Source: Symbiodinium microadriaticum (taxonomy: Eukaryota; Sar; Dinophyceae; Suessiales; Symbiodiniaceae). From it: a stretch of 64,000 nucleotides of DNA. The DNA lies in contig LSRX01000062.1 of NCBI GenBank assembly GCA_001939145.1, positions 403,102 to 467,101 of the forward strand, written 5' to 3'. The notes under the pieces were generated by a model. That model was not told where the DNA came from and searched no databases. It worked only from the letters and a program-made list of their open reading frames with translations. Position numbers and translations under genes: made by a program. Below are positions 22,701-37,700 of the stretch, piece after piece (position 1 is the stretch's first letter; each line of letters starts with the position of its first letter).

Positions 22701-25700
22701 GTATGTATGTATGTATGTATGCATGCATGTATGTATTTATGTATGTATGTATGTATGTATGTATGTATGTATGTATATATATATATAATCTCTATCTATT
22801 ATCTATGTTGTATTGTATTTTTCGCACAAGAGCTGCTATGTTGCATAAGAATCCTGGACCCTTGTGCCCTGAACCCTCTGCCCGTACGGAAAAGCCTTGT
22901 CATAGGAGCTGTATAGAAGCCCTAGGACACTAGAAGCCCTTTGGATCCCTTATCGAATACAACATCCTTCTAGAGCATCCTGCGAAATTCTAGAACTAAG
23001 CCCTATGCCCGAATACACCCTAAACCCTTAACCCCAAATCCTAAACTCTAAACCCTAATCCTAAACCCCAAATCCAGAACATAACATAAAGCCTAAACGA
23101 TAAAGCCAAAGCCCTAGGCCCTGAACCTTGCACCCTCAACACTAAGAGGTCGATGGACGGTTCCGGTGGTGAGGGCTACTAGAAATGTCGGTGGGCGGAC
23201 TAGGGTTGAGGTGTTCACAAACGTTGCGTGTTTAGGGTTCAAGGGGCTTGTAAGTGACTTGGTCGGTTCAGGGTGGTAGATTTAGGGCTGAGAGGGTTTC
23301 GGGTTTTAAGACTTACGGTTTAGAGTGTTTAGGGGTTTAGGGTTTGACATTCTTGTTCTAGTGTCGTTGACACTTCTTTGCCGTCGTTGCCTGAACATGA
23401 AACCTAAGGCTTACGCTACTACTGTACGTCCAGCATGCAAGGTCCCAGAGACTCCAAAACCCCTTAACTACGGAATAGACCTTAGTTAAATTAACTTGAA
23501 AAAGGCACCCTAAGAAGGTTCAAGGTGCATTCCATTAAGGAGTGCTGGCGTCTCTAGGTACTTCAAACCCGAACCTAAACTTTAAACCCGAAGCCCTAAA
23601 CCCCTGAGCTGTGTAGGATCTCCACTGACCGAGGCTGCTTGTGGACCATGCGCCCATTTCGTACACATTCGGGCCCTACCCATATAGTTTGGTTAGACCA
23701 AAAAGGTAGCTGCAATGGAGACTGTAGGCAAACAACCCTAAATAGGGACTACATCAAGGCCAAGGCATATACAACAAGAGTGCATGGACCCTTAGAGAGT
23801 TGCAACGATGCTAGACACAACTCAGCCAAGAGCGGCGACAGTGCCCAAGGCGCATCTACTACCCCCACTCCACAACGACAGGGAAGAAGGCGCATCAGGA
23901 GTGTTCGGTTTAGGCATTAGGGTTTAGGGGTTCCCCCTCCGAGAACTTGGCTGAACCCTGGTCCCTTTACATCGTCCAGCCCAAACAGACCGAACAGAAC
24001 AACCCGAGAAGCCTCTTTGAACATGACTAAGGACATGGGCGACTTCTTGAACATGGTGTTGTAGTCCTGCGGAGAGAAGCCGAAGGCTTCGCAAGTAGAC
24101 TCAAAGTGGGGTTACGGTTACAAGTAAAGCCAGCTCGTTTAGAGTACATATATAGTTAACTATAGCTTATGATTAAGTTGTTAAGGATAACTTTGAAGTC
24201 AGCTCGACTACAACCTACTTACAAAGTCTCTTGATCCAAAGTCCCGAACTCCAACTCAAAACCTCAAGACAGAAGCAAACGATGAGCGACAGCATTCCAA
24301 GATCGGCAAAAACATATTGGACAGACAGTACGCTTAAAGGTTTGGGGTTCAGTGTGTAAGTGGGTGCAAACAGACATGTGTGGTATTGGACTCCGTGTGC
24401 GAGGGTTTAGGTAGGGTTCTGGGTACCCTACCTAGGGTTACCAGATTTCTACGAAGCTTTAGCCTACTCACGTAGTCCCCTGATCCCGTGACAAAAAATA
24501 GATGTTGACCCGCTTTCAACGTAGTGGCCAGGGATTTTGGCTCCTTTATGGTATATAGTTATAATAAGGAACCCTAACGAATATTACGGTTTATGATATA
24601 GATCCTGCAGAACCCATAATAACGAATTTACAATAATCCCAGTTGTGTCCTTAAGGTAATGCAGAATTTAGAGCATCAGCATCTAGGACATTTTCAGGTG
24701 GGTAGTTACCGTTCTAGGAGCCTTATACAAGGTCTACATACCTTATAGAAGCCTTGTAGAAGCCCTATATCCATCCCCTAAACTCCCCACCTGCGCTTCT
24801 ACATCCTAAACCCCAAACCCTGAAACCCTAAAGCCCTAAAAACTACAACCCTAGTCCCAAAACCCAAAAACCTACACTCTCCACCTGTAGTTTACTTTAA
24901 CAGCAGTATTGGTGTAACTACCTAGCCCCGAGGGTCCATGTACCCAAACAGTAGATGTTTGGCCCCAAAGTACCCAAAAAGGGACTCCTTTAAGGCCAAA
25001 GTATCTACTATTTGGGTACATGGACCCTTAGGGTAGGCTTCCTTCAACATAAACCCTAAACCTTAAACTCTCAACCCTAAACAGGGTCCTTACAATAAGA
25101 GCCCTAAAAACCCTTAACCCAAAATGGCCCTAATCCCTATTGGTAACTACCTAGGCTTCTATAAGAAGGACCGGTCCTCGTTCTTCTGCTCCATGAAAGC
25201 TTTGAGGCCTGAACCGGCGCACTTTTTTTGGGTAGAAAGACGCTGAAAGTTGTTCCCAGACCCCTTCACAGAGGAACTTACACCTTAAATCGCACTCAGG
25301 GGAAAAAACGCGACGCCCGTCCGCCTTTGCGATCCTGCATGTAGTCGTACCTGGGCTGCTGGCAGGCGAACATTGAGTTCTTGCTGCAGTGTGGGATCTT
25401 GGAGGTGTAGGGTTTGTGGCCTGGGGGGACACTGGGGACAACCTCATGTTCGACCACTAACGGTGAAGATCACGGGGCTCTTGAAACTTGGACTTGTGTT
25501 GAGTGTAGAATGTCGGATATGCGAGTGTAGAGTTGCGTTGGTGCGCCTCAATGTACTAAATTGTCTAGGAGTTGTGAAAGAATTTTGCGGCTGGGTAGTT
25601 GGAAAATGGCTTCGGCTGGAACCAGTCGTCCTTGGGCCGGGGCAGTGCATTTCTCTTTGAGCGGCCTTACATGTAGCTAGCCTGAGGGTACCCTGATGAT

Positions 25701-28700
25701 GCTACGAACTTGGCGGTCCTCACACCATACAGCAAGCCCTAAACCCTAAGCCCTGAACCCTAAGCCCGAAACCCTAAACCCTAAACCCTAAACGCCCCTA
25801 TAGTACCCTTTAAAGGGCCTCCACCAAGAGACCCAATGTCTAAGCCACAAAACTCTACAACCCGCAACCCCAAACCCTGAAGATGAGCTTCAAGGTATAG
25901 GGGCCCCAGTTAGAGTCTAGGGTTTGGGCGATCATGCGGAAGACTCTTCCTCATTGTTCCGACCCCTTGCATTTACTAGGGCATTTAAGGGATTCTTTTG
26001 GGGGGCAGGGGCTTCGAGTTTGGGGTTTGAGGGTTAAGCTAAGAGATTTCTGGCTTTGGCGGTTTAGGGTTTGGGGGAAACAGTTGCCAGTGTAGCACAT
26101 TGTTTTTGTTATTTAGTTTCCTCGTATAAGATCCTGACAATACACATGGCTCATCCCGAAATATGATACATTCAAGAGGCTAGTTAAGATCAACCGCACT
26201 ATAACAATCATGATGCTGATCCCAAGAAATGCTCATTGTCTAGGGATTTGGTACCCCAGAAGCTACAGTAGGGAACATGTGCGCCCTTAGGGCAGTAGAA
26301 ACATGATCCTAATACAATACTAACAATACTAGGTACTGTGAAGGGTACTTCATTTTCACGAAATATGGACGTACCCATAACTCCCAACATGTCGTCCAAA
26401 CCTTGAGAGCGGAGGGAAGCATACATCCGAAACCTTACAACCCTAAACCATTCGTTAACCCCCCCCCCCCGGTGCCCGGAACCCGAAAATCCTTGACAGA
26501 ACTCTTATGGAGCACTTAACTTCTAACCCGCCACCCGACTCAAAAGCCAGGGGGACGTCGCATCCTCGGCTTCGGGATTCGTCAAATCCAAGGAAGCGAA
26601 GACGAAATCCGGGTCGCCGCCATCAATCCTTATGCGCTTACCGTTCAGAGCTTAAGGGTCTGATGGGTTTGATATGACCCAGAGACTCCAATAACAGTTA
26701 ATTGAGGAATATGCGTTGAATCATAATCGGAATCCTAGTAAGAGTTAAAGTATATCCCTTAATTAAGGGATATTGGAGTCTATATGTGGGGATTGGTATC
26801 CGTCAACCTCAAACTGCCTAGGCCGGAAATCCTGAAACCCGCAAACCCCTGAACCAAACGCCCCAAGACATTCCCCATATCCTACATACACACAGCCCTC
26901 GTTGCTAAATCCCAAACGTCAACCGTGGACCTAAAACACGGAGCAAACTGAAAACTGCTCTACAACATCGTTCTTCGTAAATGATCGCGAACCCCGAATA
27001 AGCACAAGGTGAACACTCCAAGCATATAGGGGCCTTAGAATTAGAATAGGGTTTGGGGGGTACATTATACCATAAGTATATTGAGGAACCCCCAAAAACC
27101 CTATTCTAATTATCAAGGCCCCTACATTTGGCGAGAGTTCCTGATCCCCCGCACGGACATTTGTCAATAGATCACCTGATTCACAACCCTATATTGATTC
27201 CAAACCTAAAGGTGCATGTGCCCAAACAGTAGATACTTTGGCCCCCAAAGTACCTATATAGGGACTACTTTAAGGCCAAAGTATCTATTATTTGGGTAGA
27301 TGGACCCAGTTGTATATCCCCTGACCGTTACAAAGCTCAAACCCTAAACCCTAAACCCTACACCCTAAACCCTGAACCCTGAACCCTAAACCCTTAACGG
27401 CCTTAACCCTTAACCCTAAACCCTAAACCCTTAACGGCCTTAACCCTAAACCCTAAACCCCGCTCTTCTTGTGCCAGGCAGCTCTTTGCTTCGGACCTGT
27501 TGGGCTTCGGTACAGAACTTATGTTGTAGGCTTTCGGGTGGCGGGTCCCTTTTAAGTCTCCAAAATAGTAAACTGTGAAGGTCAACACGGCTTCCCTAGT
27601 CAAAGCCCGAAAGACAGGGGATCTTCAGAAGTGTTTAGGGTCTAGTGATTAGGGGTTTAGAGTCTGGAGTTAAGCACCAAATCAGGAAAGAATGTGTGGG
27701 ATCTTATAGCTTCTGATGTTAAACACTCAGACTCTCTCTTCCCGACTTCCTTCCGACGCTGTTGGGCTTCTGGGATTGGGGCTTAGCATTTGGGGTTTGG
27801 GGTGGTGGGGCGCTCGAGGTGGAGAGCCATCCGATCCGAAATGCCCCCAAATATCAAAGCCCTAAACCCTAAACCCTAAACTCGAAATATCAAAGCCACC
27901 CAGACCTTCCAAGGGCCTTTAATTCAGGAATTCAGCTTAAACCAGATTCGGGATCCTTCTGTAATTTACGATATTGTTATTCCTTAAATCGGGTGATTTT
28001 GGAAGCTCTGGGCAGGTCTCAAACTACTGTAGACAAGCAGGCATTGAAACACGTGCACTTGCAACTTCAACCCTTCTCTGCAGTAGCCATTGGGTTTAGG
28101 GTTCCTTAAGGACGAAATGACCCTTAAAAGTTGGGGCCCTATACCCTAATACTACGAATCCCTATATGGTATATGAACCTTAAACCCTTTTAGGGTTCAT
28201 ATCGTCCTTAAGGTTTAGGGTTTAGGTCTGCAATAGCCCAAGGAAACAAACAAGAGGCTCCCCTCAGGGTCCAGGTGTGCCCAAATGATAGATACTTTGG
28301 CCTTAAAGTAGTCCCCACATAGGTACTTCGGGGCAAAAGTATATTCTGTTTGGGTACATTTACCTTTTGAGAAAAGGACTACATCAACTCAGCAAGCAGG
28401 AAACGGTTTACGATTTAAGGTTGTGTATGTGTCAGCGGACTACCACCTTTTCCGCTTGAGCTCTAAAAGCCCCGTGGTTTAGGGTTTAGGCGTTTAGGGT
28501 TTAGGGTGTAGGGACCCTCATCCTAAAACCCTACATCCCCCAAACCCCATCCCAACCTAATAAAGCCCTGTTCCCCCTAAAAATGGTCGAGCCTGCAAGC
28601 CGTTGTCCATGGCGGCATCCAGTAGGCCACGGAGCTTTTCGCGGTCCTGAAAGGGGTCACGAGGCTGTTATCTTTATCTGTAACTTTGACGTGCCAAGGA

Positions 28701-31700
28701 CCCATCTATCAGTTAGGAGGCTCTGTAGGTCTATAGGTTATGGGTGATTCACGGGTCGGAAAGGACCTGACTTATTCTTCGCGTTCTTTTCGGGTGTTAT
28801 GAAGGGCTCCATATTATAAGGGCGTGGGCATTTGGACGCTTAGGTGGGGTCTGTCCAGGCTTCCCGGTTTGCCCCTCATCCTGGCACACGCTCTTAAACT
28901 CACATACGAGTATAAATAGAGGCCTTAATGGTCCCAGTAAGGCGATGGAATGTACTATAGTATACACGGACTATAAGGGAACACTATGGAATATAATTAC
29001 TAAATCGTCTGACCCCTATACTGCGGCCATCTACAGCCTTGTGCCTCGTGGTTGATCAGTCGATCCATGAAGACACGGCAGCACTCGTGGTACCAGAGCC
29101 GAATGATCTGCTCTTTCTCCTCATGGACCTGGCAACGCTTCTGTGGTACCGAAAAGGCCTAGGTTTAGGCCTGCGATCAAGGGATTTAGGATTCGAGCGT
29201 TCAGGGTGTGGGTGTTCTAGGGCACGCACCTTGCATGTGGATCCAATCAGCATGTAGGTTCGTAAGCTTAGCTACAATGTTGTACGGTTTGAATTTGGGG
29301 CTTATGTTCAGGGATATATATATATACATATATATATATACATATATATATATATGTATGTGTGTGTGTGCGCGTAAGTCATCTTGTGAAGGGGGCATCA
29401 CAAGGCTGCATCGGGCTTGTAAAGGCACGGAAGTGTTGTTTTGGGCTGGCCGGGGGATGTTAGCGTGTTCCCGGGCGCTAATTACAAGCATCTGGGGTTT
29501 TCGGGATCTGAGGTGAGCCTGTTTGAGATGCCCTATAGGCACCCTATATCCTCTAGGGCAGCCGCTGCCCCAAATAGCATAGTCACTCGGATCATTGGCG
29601 AATCCTTAACCCTAAGTTCCTGAGCCCGGCCATACACCCTAAGTCGTTATGCACCAGTATAGAAGCGGTTACACTTCTAAACCCTGTAGCACCCTATAAA
29701 TCTCGAAACATCGTGTTCCAGGGCGGTACTTCGCCTTGGAATCTGCCAGGTACACGCCTTGGAAGATCCTTGCAGGATTGAATTTCTGCGGCAGGCCGGG
29801 ATTAGGGATTTAGGGTGTATGGGTTTGGGGTTGCGGGATTAGGAAATTCGGGATTGAAGCGTAGAGGGTGTGGAAGCTAGGCATTGGAGCGTAAGGGTAT
29901 AAGGGTTTCAGGTGTCAGGGCTTGCAACTTTCTGTTTGGGGGGTTCAGGGTGGATGAAGACTTTCAGAATTTTGAGGTTTGTAGGGCTCAGGATCATGGA
30001 ATGGAGTAGCTAGCTTACGGCTTTGAGATTTTGGGGACCAGGTCTTCTGGCTTCTGTTTGGGTTCTAGGGGTTTGGGTTTTGGATTTTGGGTTTGGGGCT
30101 TGGGGTTCAGGGTTCAGGGTTTGGGGCATGTCGAGCTTGACTTGAGTTCGCGTTGAGCAGGAGCTGGTATGCTTTGGGATCGTTTGCTTGGCCGAGCTAA
30201 TGAATCAAGCCCTTGTTGTGGGGCTTTGGGGTTTCGGTCTAGGGTCCAGCCTGATGAATACATACGCCCTCTCTGAAGGGGGCCGTAATCTTAGGATCCC
30301 GAGATCGCCCATACCAAGGTGAAGGGGGGGTGGGGGGACTTCAGCAGCAGGAGTCACGATTCAGGCCCTTTAGGACGGCATAATCTCAAAACCCTAAACC
30401 CTAAACCCTAAACACAAGCCCCAAAACCTCTTAACTATCCGACGGAGGCTCTTGGCGATGTCCCGGAGGTTGAAGAGGTAGTGGCACTTCTCGGGGGTCG
30501 GAAGGAATCCTGCCGGTAGCCCAGTTTCATGGTTAAGGGTTCAGGGCAGGGAGGGCGTTGATCGCGGCCCCAACGTCAGCAAGCCCCATTTTCCTTACAC
30601 AGCCTTCACTCTTAGACTTCGGACCCTAAACCTAAACGGTTTGGTTAAGGTCTTTGCGTCTGTCGGGCCCCTACCACTCCTCTGCAGTCCTGCTCGAGGT
30701 AACATCGGAGAGCCGGAGGTGTGCAGCTAGTACGGCACCCGTCTAAAAAGGACCCTACGGGGACCCTAATTAAAAAAGCAGGATGCCTTCAGTATCATCC
30801 TTCTTCAGATAGGGTCTATAGGGCTTACCGCGACTGGAGGCTTTATCATTCAGGGGTCTACAGTCGTCTGTGTATGCGCGAACCCTTTCGAGCAATCCTT
30901 GTAACTAGACCCCTTGCAAGAGAGGATCACGTAGAGGTAGAACCCTTTTCACACGAACCCTTAAAGGAAACCCAAAACCCCAAGCCCTAAACCCTAAACA
31001 CTGAAACCCTAAACACGAACCCTAACTAAGGCGTTTCCCTAAGGGTGCGAGTAGCTAATTATCATATGCTCTCCAAAATAGTAACCTACATCACTAACTA
31101 CTATCCCAAGCCCGAGTACCTAACTATTGGGTCGTTTGGACCCTTACGGTAACTCTAGATCCTACGCGTCCTAAACGCTAAACTCCAAACCCAAATCAAA
31201 ACCCCAAACTCTAAACCCCCTAAGCTGAAAACCCAAGTCTAACGAAGGCATTTGGGTGGTTCTCTCAATGAAGCTTCCCTTTAAAGGCCCCCCAAAATAG
31301 TACGGCACCCTTATAAAAAGGCACCCCAAATTTGGTAGTATTCTCCGTTTGGGACCTACTCGTAGCTAGGGTAGATAGGACCTTAGGGCTCTAATTTTTG
31401 GGGTTTTCTTAGGTTTCGAGCTTAGGGTTTAGGGTGCTAAGTTTTAGAAGGGGTCGTATGTGCCATGATGNGGGGGGGGGGGGGGGGCTTGGGATCCCCC
31501 AGCGATCCTTCGCTGATCTGGCTATAGATAGCGATGGTCGTCATGGTCAGCGGCTCTGACCTGAAATGTGTGGTTTTATAGCGGGGGGGATATTTTTTTG
31601 GGCTAAACTTGAGGGCCTAGAAGGCCTAGAGCCCAGTATATCTGAAGTACAGGTTTGCGTTGAAACGGCTGTGCTGAGCTTTAGCTTACGACTATACCCT

Positions 31701-34700
31701 GACATGCGTTTGGGCACGTTCTTAGACCCAAGGCCTGCAGGCATTGGCTCCACTGCACCGGGGACCCAAATGTAAGCAAAGACCTTCACGCCGAAACCAA
31801 CTGACGCCCCAGCCAGGGCTTTGCTCATAAGCGCCCAATATCATATAGATAGTATATATATATATGTATAATATACTCTATAATAAATACATACATAAAT
31901 AAATGAATATATATATATATATATCTATATCTATATCTATATATCTATATATATATATATGTGTGTGTGATCCACATATGCATATATATAGATATATGTG
32001 TATATATAGAAACAGTTGTTTATATATATATATATAGTATCTTGACCACCAAGCCTGCGCATGCAACCAGAGAGCCTACAAAGCGACTGTAAACCCTGGA
32101 TCGTGAACCCGAAACCCCCAAACCTTAGATTCGCATACTTGCACGCCAGAAGGCAGGGCTTTGATGTCTTCGTTGCGGAACTCGTTGAGCTTGTTGCCTG
32201 ATTCAGGGTCGAGGCACGCCAGACCAGAATGGACAACTGGGGGTGTTTGTTGCCAAGGGTCCTAAGTACCTATATAGTGGAATGTATAAGGTTTCTATAG
32301 TAAGTGTAGTAAAAATGACCACTATGATCTGGCAAAGTATCTCCCATATAGGAACCCCGCTTATAGCCCTTCAAAAAAAGCCCCGAACAAATCCTTAAAG
32401 GAGTCCATAAAGGAACCCTTTTATGTACTTAGGACCCTTTGGGATGTGCATTCGGCTTCCTTCTCGGCATGCAAGCAGAACACTACCCTGTAGTGTTGTT
32501 CAACGGCCAGGTCCTCAGTCGTTGCACGATGACGGCTAGTTTAGGGGTAAGGGTTTAAGAGTTTTTAGGGTGCTGTAAGAGCTCCCTGGGCTGGTTGATG
32601 TAAGAGCTCTGATTGAAACAGCTCGCATGGTGCCAAATGCTTTAAATTTCAAACACTACACCCTAAACCCTACAACCCTAAACCCTGAATTTCCACATAA
32701 ACCCTATAGGCTGCAAAACCCTAAATCCCTGAGTCCGCACAACATGAGCTCTTAAACCCTACAGTCCTCATCTCCTAAGACAGGCGCTTGAACCCCCAGA
32801 TCCCTTATAGAGCCCTTGATAGCCTAAACCCCTAAACCCTAAACCCCTAACCCCTAAACCCTAAGCCGTGGCTCTTGCACAGTACCCCTTTAAAGGAACC
32901 CCGAAGTCCCGAGTTCCTACTTCAGGCAAACCTTCAACCCCTCAACCGCCCCCCCCCCGCTTTGTAGAAGCCTTATGGATCCCTAATGTAGGGGCCTAAA
33001 TAATTCGAATAGGGTTTTTTGGGGGATACTATACTTTAGGGGGATACTATACTTTAAATAGAATACGGAACCACAAACAAAAAAAAGCTAATAATATAGG
33101 TGATTATTTCGGCCCCGTATATTCGTTACTAAGTCACCAAACCCCCAATCAAATCCTTCAACGAGGAGCTCGCCAGGGTCATGAAGATTCGCCTGATCTG
33201 GCTATCTGCCGGGTTCACCTTGGAGGACCAGAACCTTCCTTCTACCCTCAAATCGGGGTACATGGTCCCTTAATGGCCTGATTGAACCCTAAATCCTAAA
33301 CCCTAAAAAGCCATACCCGAAACTCTAAAAACTACTGACCCCTAAACCCCCAAAAAAGCTAAACCCTCAACCCAAATCATCGGTCTCTACCTAAACCCCC
33401 ACAAGTAGGCAAAAATAATGGCCCAAAACCCAGAAAAGGCTATTATTCTACATACTTTTAGGATCCAGGTAGTGTTGTGTTCAGACGACTGAAGTAGACT
33501 AAACCCGTAAAAGGATGCTCATGTGCTGCAAGGCTTCAATGTTGGTATTGCTGCCTGCCGAGAGAACCTGCAGTGGATTGCAGCACTTCAGCTATTCCGC
33601 GGTATGNGGGGTTAGGGGCTTAGGGGTTTAGGGGTTTAGGGGTTTAGGGTTTAGGGGTTTAGGGGTTTAGGGTTTAGGGGTTCAGGGGTTTAGGGGTTCA
33701 GGGGTTTAGGGGTTTAGGGGGTTTAGGGCTTTAGGAGTTTAGGGGTTTAGGGGTTTAGGGGTTCAGGGTTTAGGGGTTAGGCTCCTTTCTTAAAGGGGTT
33801 CCCTTAAGAGGGTTCCTTTAAGGGTTAAGGGTTTGGGTCCCGAGGTGCAGGAGGCATCGTGGGTTGCGGCTACGGGGTCGTAGACCCCGCTTGCAAAACA
33901 AGTTAAACACATTGGCAACGATTTGTGCCGGCCATGGGCCTTTCGGGGTATAGGTTCCATTATATGCTTGACATGCAAAAATGATAATTAGGTTCAGTTC
34001 AATGTGTTGAAAGCAATCCTACTCTAGCCAGAACTGCCCCGAACACCCCAAACCCTAAGTAGCCCCTCATAATACCCTGGCAACAGCCGACAAGGCCCTG
34101 AATAGACACCTTACTTTCGTTGGCCCTCTGCCATGCTATAGAAACCCTTTTCTTCAAAAGGAACCTCTGGCCTAGTTACGAAGGCCCCTTCCCTTAGCAC
34201 CAAAACAGCCCAAAAGCCTCATATAATAGGGTCTTTGGGCCCAAAAGCCTTAAAATGTGAGTCCTTGGAAGGTAAGGGCTATTGGGTGCACTCCATGTCT
34301 CCAGCAGGGGTTCTTGCTAAGGGATTTGATTTAAGTTACCATAATCAGGAAACACTATTATTTACTATAGATGCCTATTATGGTAACTTGAATTAAATCC
34401 CCTAACAAGAACCCAGCCAGGGTGCGAAGCAAAGGTTGTTGGCCGCAGACTGCAACCGTGACGAGATGACCGCCTCGAGGCAGTGGTGTCTGGTGCTTCC
34501 GAAGGGCCTTCGGGCTTCGAGGGTCAGGGCTGGGTCAACCCTAAACCCTAAACCCCTAAACCCTAAACCGTAAGGGTGAGTGTAGGGCTTAGGGCTTGGG
34601 GTTTAGACTTTTGGGACTCAGGGTTCGGGGTGAGTGTTGCGGAGTTCGGGCGATGGTAGTTCCTCGATGCAGCCTTTGAAGGCTCACGAAGGGCTTTTTT

Positions 34701-37700
34701 GGGGATGTATATAGGGTTTTAGGGCAGCGCAGAGGCTTTATAGGGCTAGGTACAGGGTTGGGCTTGGGGCTAAGTCTTCGGGTTAGGGTTTGGGGTTTCG
34801 GGTTAGTTAGGGTTCGGGTTTAGGGTTTGGGGTTTAGGGTTTGGGGTTTAGGGTTTAGGGGTTCACGGTGTGGGGCTTAGGAGGGCTGGCCTCAGGGCTC
34901 AGACATTCTAAGGCTCCACGCAGGCTCTCTCTAAAAAAGCTTTCTGGGTCTTGTAGGACTCAGATGACTGAGGGTGCACTCCCTAAACCCCAAACCCCAA
35001 ACTCAGGCCTTAAAACCCGGTCTAGGAATTTGTTGGCACTTTGGGTGTAAGTAATATACCCAACACCAGAGCACCTAAACTCCCGCTTAAACTCTGCGCC
35101 GACAGCAGAAACCCCCTTAAGCCTGCACAGATCTGATCACCTATCGATAAAATTACAAACATGATAAACCCCAGAAGATGATTATGGAATTGGGTCCCCC
35201 AAGTTACTCTTGGTTCTGGGGACCTAATTCCGTACTAGTACTGTCTGCGGACCTCTTGGAAAGTGATAATAAGCCCAGAACGGGCCAGTTCCAGAGCCCA
35301 ACCCTAGAAACAGATCTCAAACCCTCACGGCAAAGTTGCGCTGTTGTAATCGCGCAGTACCCGTTTAGCACCTCTTCTTATCCCAAACCCGACCCTAAAC
35401 CCTAAACCCTACTAAACCCCAAAACACCCTAGAATACCCGAATCCCGCTGCTTCCCAAACCAAACCCCAAAACTAAACGTAGTAAAAGGAAAAGCCTTAT
35501 AACTTCAAAAGCCCTAATTTCGAAACCCTTCTACAGTACAAATGCTCTGCAATTCCCACAGCCCTTAACCCAAAACCTCCTCTAAAGTACAAAAGCCCTA
35601 TAATTCCCAAAGCCCTCATTACTAAACTTGGCATAAAAACCTTCTGAAGCACAACATGCCCTATAATTCCCAAAGCCCTAAACCATAAACTTGGCCTCAA
35701 CCTCTTCCAAAATACAAAAGCCCGGAAATCAAAGAATAAAACGCTGCTTCTTGCCATCCAAGTCTCGCGACCACCTCCTGGAGGGCCCATTGCCGAAACC
35801 ATGTGAATTCCCTCGACGTACCTGTCAGATTTGTCTCAAAGGGTCTTTCCCCTAAGGGCCCCAAAGGACCCCAGAATCAGGTACTTGGTTGCAGGACACC
35901 CATAGGCTTCATAGTACTTCCTCTTTGAGGTTTGCATTGAGGATCCTAGAAGGTAAACCCCAAAAAGGAACTACTATGGAGCCTATGGGTAATGATTCCT
36001 TATGTAGGGTACTATTTTGGAGGGTATATGATTATTAGGTACTTGGACCCTTAGAGTTAGGGATGCTTCGGACGGAATCTCTCAAGGTGTCGACTTGGGG
36101 TCTAGGGTTTAGGGGCTTTGGGTTTAGGGCTTCGGGTTTAGGGTTTGGGGCTTGGGGTCTAGGGCTTAGGGTTTTGGGTTTAGGATTTAAGGTTTCATTT
36201 CTTACCAGGTTTGTTGAAGGCGCTTGTCTCTCTATATCTTGCAGGGATTCCGGGAGTCTTTGGTGTCACTTTGGGGGTTTGGGCGGTCGCTGGTGTCCGG
36301 ATCAGGTGCGTAGCAGGGCTTTTGGCATCTCAGTTGGAACCTAAACCCTAAGCCCAAAACCCTAAACCCTAAACCGGGGATTGGGGCTTTGGGTGTAGGG
36401 ATGGATTTTAAGTAGGGAGCAGAGGTCTTGCAGCAGTAAGAGACCCCAAACCCCAGTCGCAGGCCCCATCAAGTCCCCACATCCAACAAATCACAAGCCT
36501 ACACCTTAAGGGTTTAGGGTTTAGGGTTTAAGGGTTTTCGGATTTAGGGTTTGGGGAAGCCTCACATCACTTAAATCCTTAAACCGCAAAATCGTACGCC
36601 CTTAACAGTAGTCTCCCCCAGATCAGAGGAACCTCAACGTCTGCTTGACACGGTCGTACCAGCAGCCATAGTCGATCCACTGCCTTCAGTCAGCGCCGGA
36701 AAGAGCTTGGCTACCCTCGGGGCTCATAGAAAATCTAAGAAAAGTTGGAGCATGGATCTAGGAGGATACGTGCTAGGATCCCGTATGCTTTACCGAAGTG
36801 TTCCAACTTTCTGGGTTCTCCTGTACGGTTTTGGGGTTTAGCATTTAGGGCTTGGGGTTTTGGGTTTGTGGTTCTATGGATACGACTGATGATATAAGCC
36901 CTGCATCCACTTTAAAGACCCTGAACTATGGGAATTATGGTATATTCCTTACTAAGGGTCATGCAGGATTTATATCATCAACCGTTTGCTTACCTAGTGA
37001 ATGCAGGGCCACAGTGTACAGCGTATGCTAGTCGGAGGCATCTGGACATGACATAGGACGAGGGTCCCGGGCTCAGGGTTTCGGGTCAAAGACCTCCTGT
37101 GACACATCCGATGCATGCCATACTCGCGCAGCTTGTCTCCCAAAGACTCCATCTAAACCCTAAACCCCCCAAAAAACCCTAAACCCAAATTCAGTTAGAC
37201 TTAAGGTCACCTGGTCGGCTCCTGTGGATCAAGGACCCTTAAACTACAAAATACTGCCCTACTTGGTCGGGGAACCTCGATTCGGGGATGATGGAGTCTC
37301 GAGTCCATGAAGCCGCCAGCATGATCCCCCGAAGCCTAAGACCTAGTTTAGGGTTCAGGACTTAGGGTTTAGGGTCTAGGGGTTTAGGGTTTAAGGTTTA
37401 GGGTTTTGATTTAGGGTTTAGGGTCTAGGGGTACTTTGCTTCGCTGGCCCAAAGGAAGCCAAGTAACCCTGTGGATAGGCTACACTTGTATGCAACTCAC
37501 AGCCGTCATAGCTATCTACTCCAAGACCCTAAGCGACACACTAAGCCCTAGACTTTCAGGCTCTTAGGAACCCCAAATGACACTCCCGAATCCCTGAACC
37601 CCCAAACGTCAAAGTCCCAAGCCCTAAACCCCTTAGGAAAACCCTCAACTGCCGATCGAGGGCCTCAACAATTCCAGAGGTGGCTGTGAGCCGAACGTGT

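Noticed and set aside
33485..33590. Minus-strand segment reading [14 protein letters not shown], considered as a dynein RHF exon
   Set aside because: Exons 21 and 22 already join in phase without it, and no AG|G acceptor and donor pair keeps the frame.
33609..33790. CRISPR-like array
   Set aside because: Unit is 7-8 bp without spacers; it is a telomere-type tandem repeat in a eukaryotic intron.
36720..36830. Possible hairpin RNA gene around AAAGTTGGA-x-CAT
   Set aside because: Arms (AAGTTGGAGCATGGATC and inverse) resemble the dispersed palindromes. Nothing distinguishes an expressed RNA gene from an element.
37115..37152. Minus-strand segment reading [13 protein letters not shown], first taken as the dynein YG exon after DDLNMP
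   Set aside because: Neither phase nor spacing fits. The true QPPLELLR exon is at 37664-37705 and joins both neighbours in phase.
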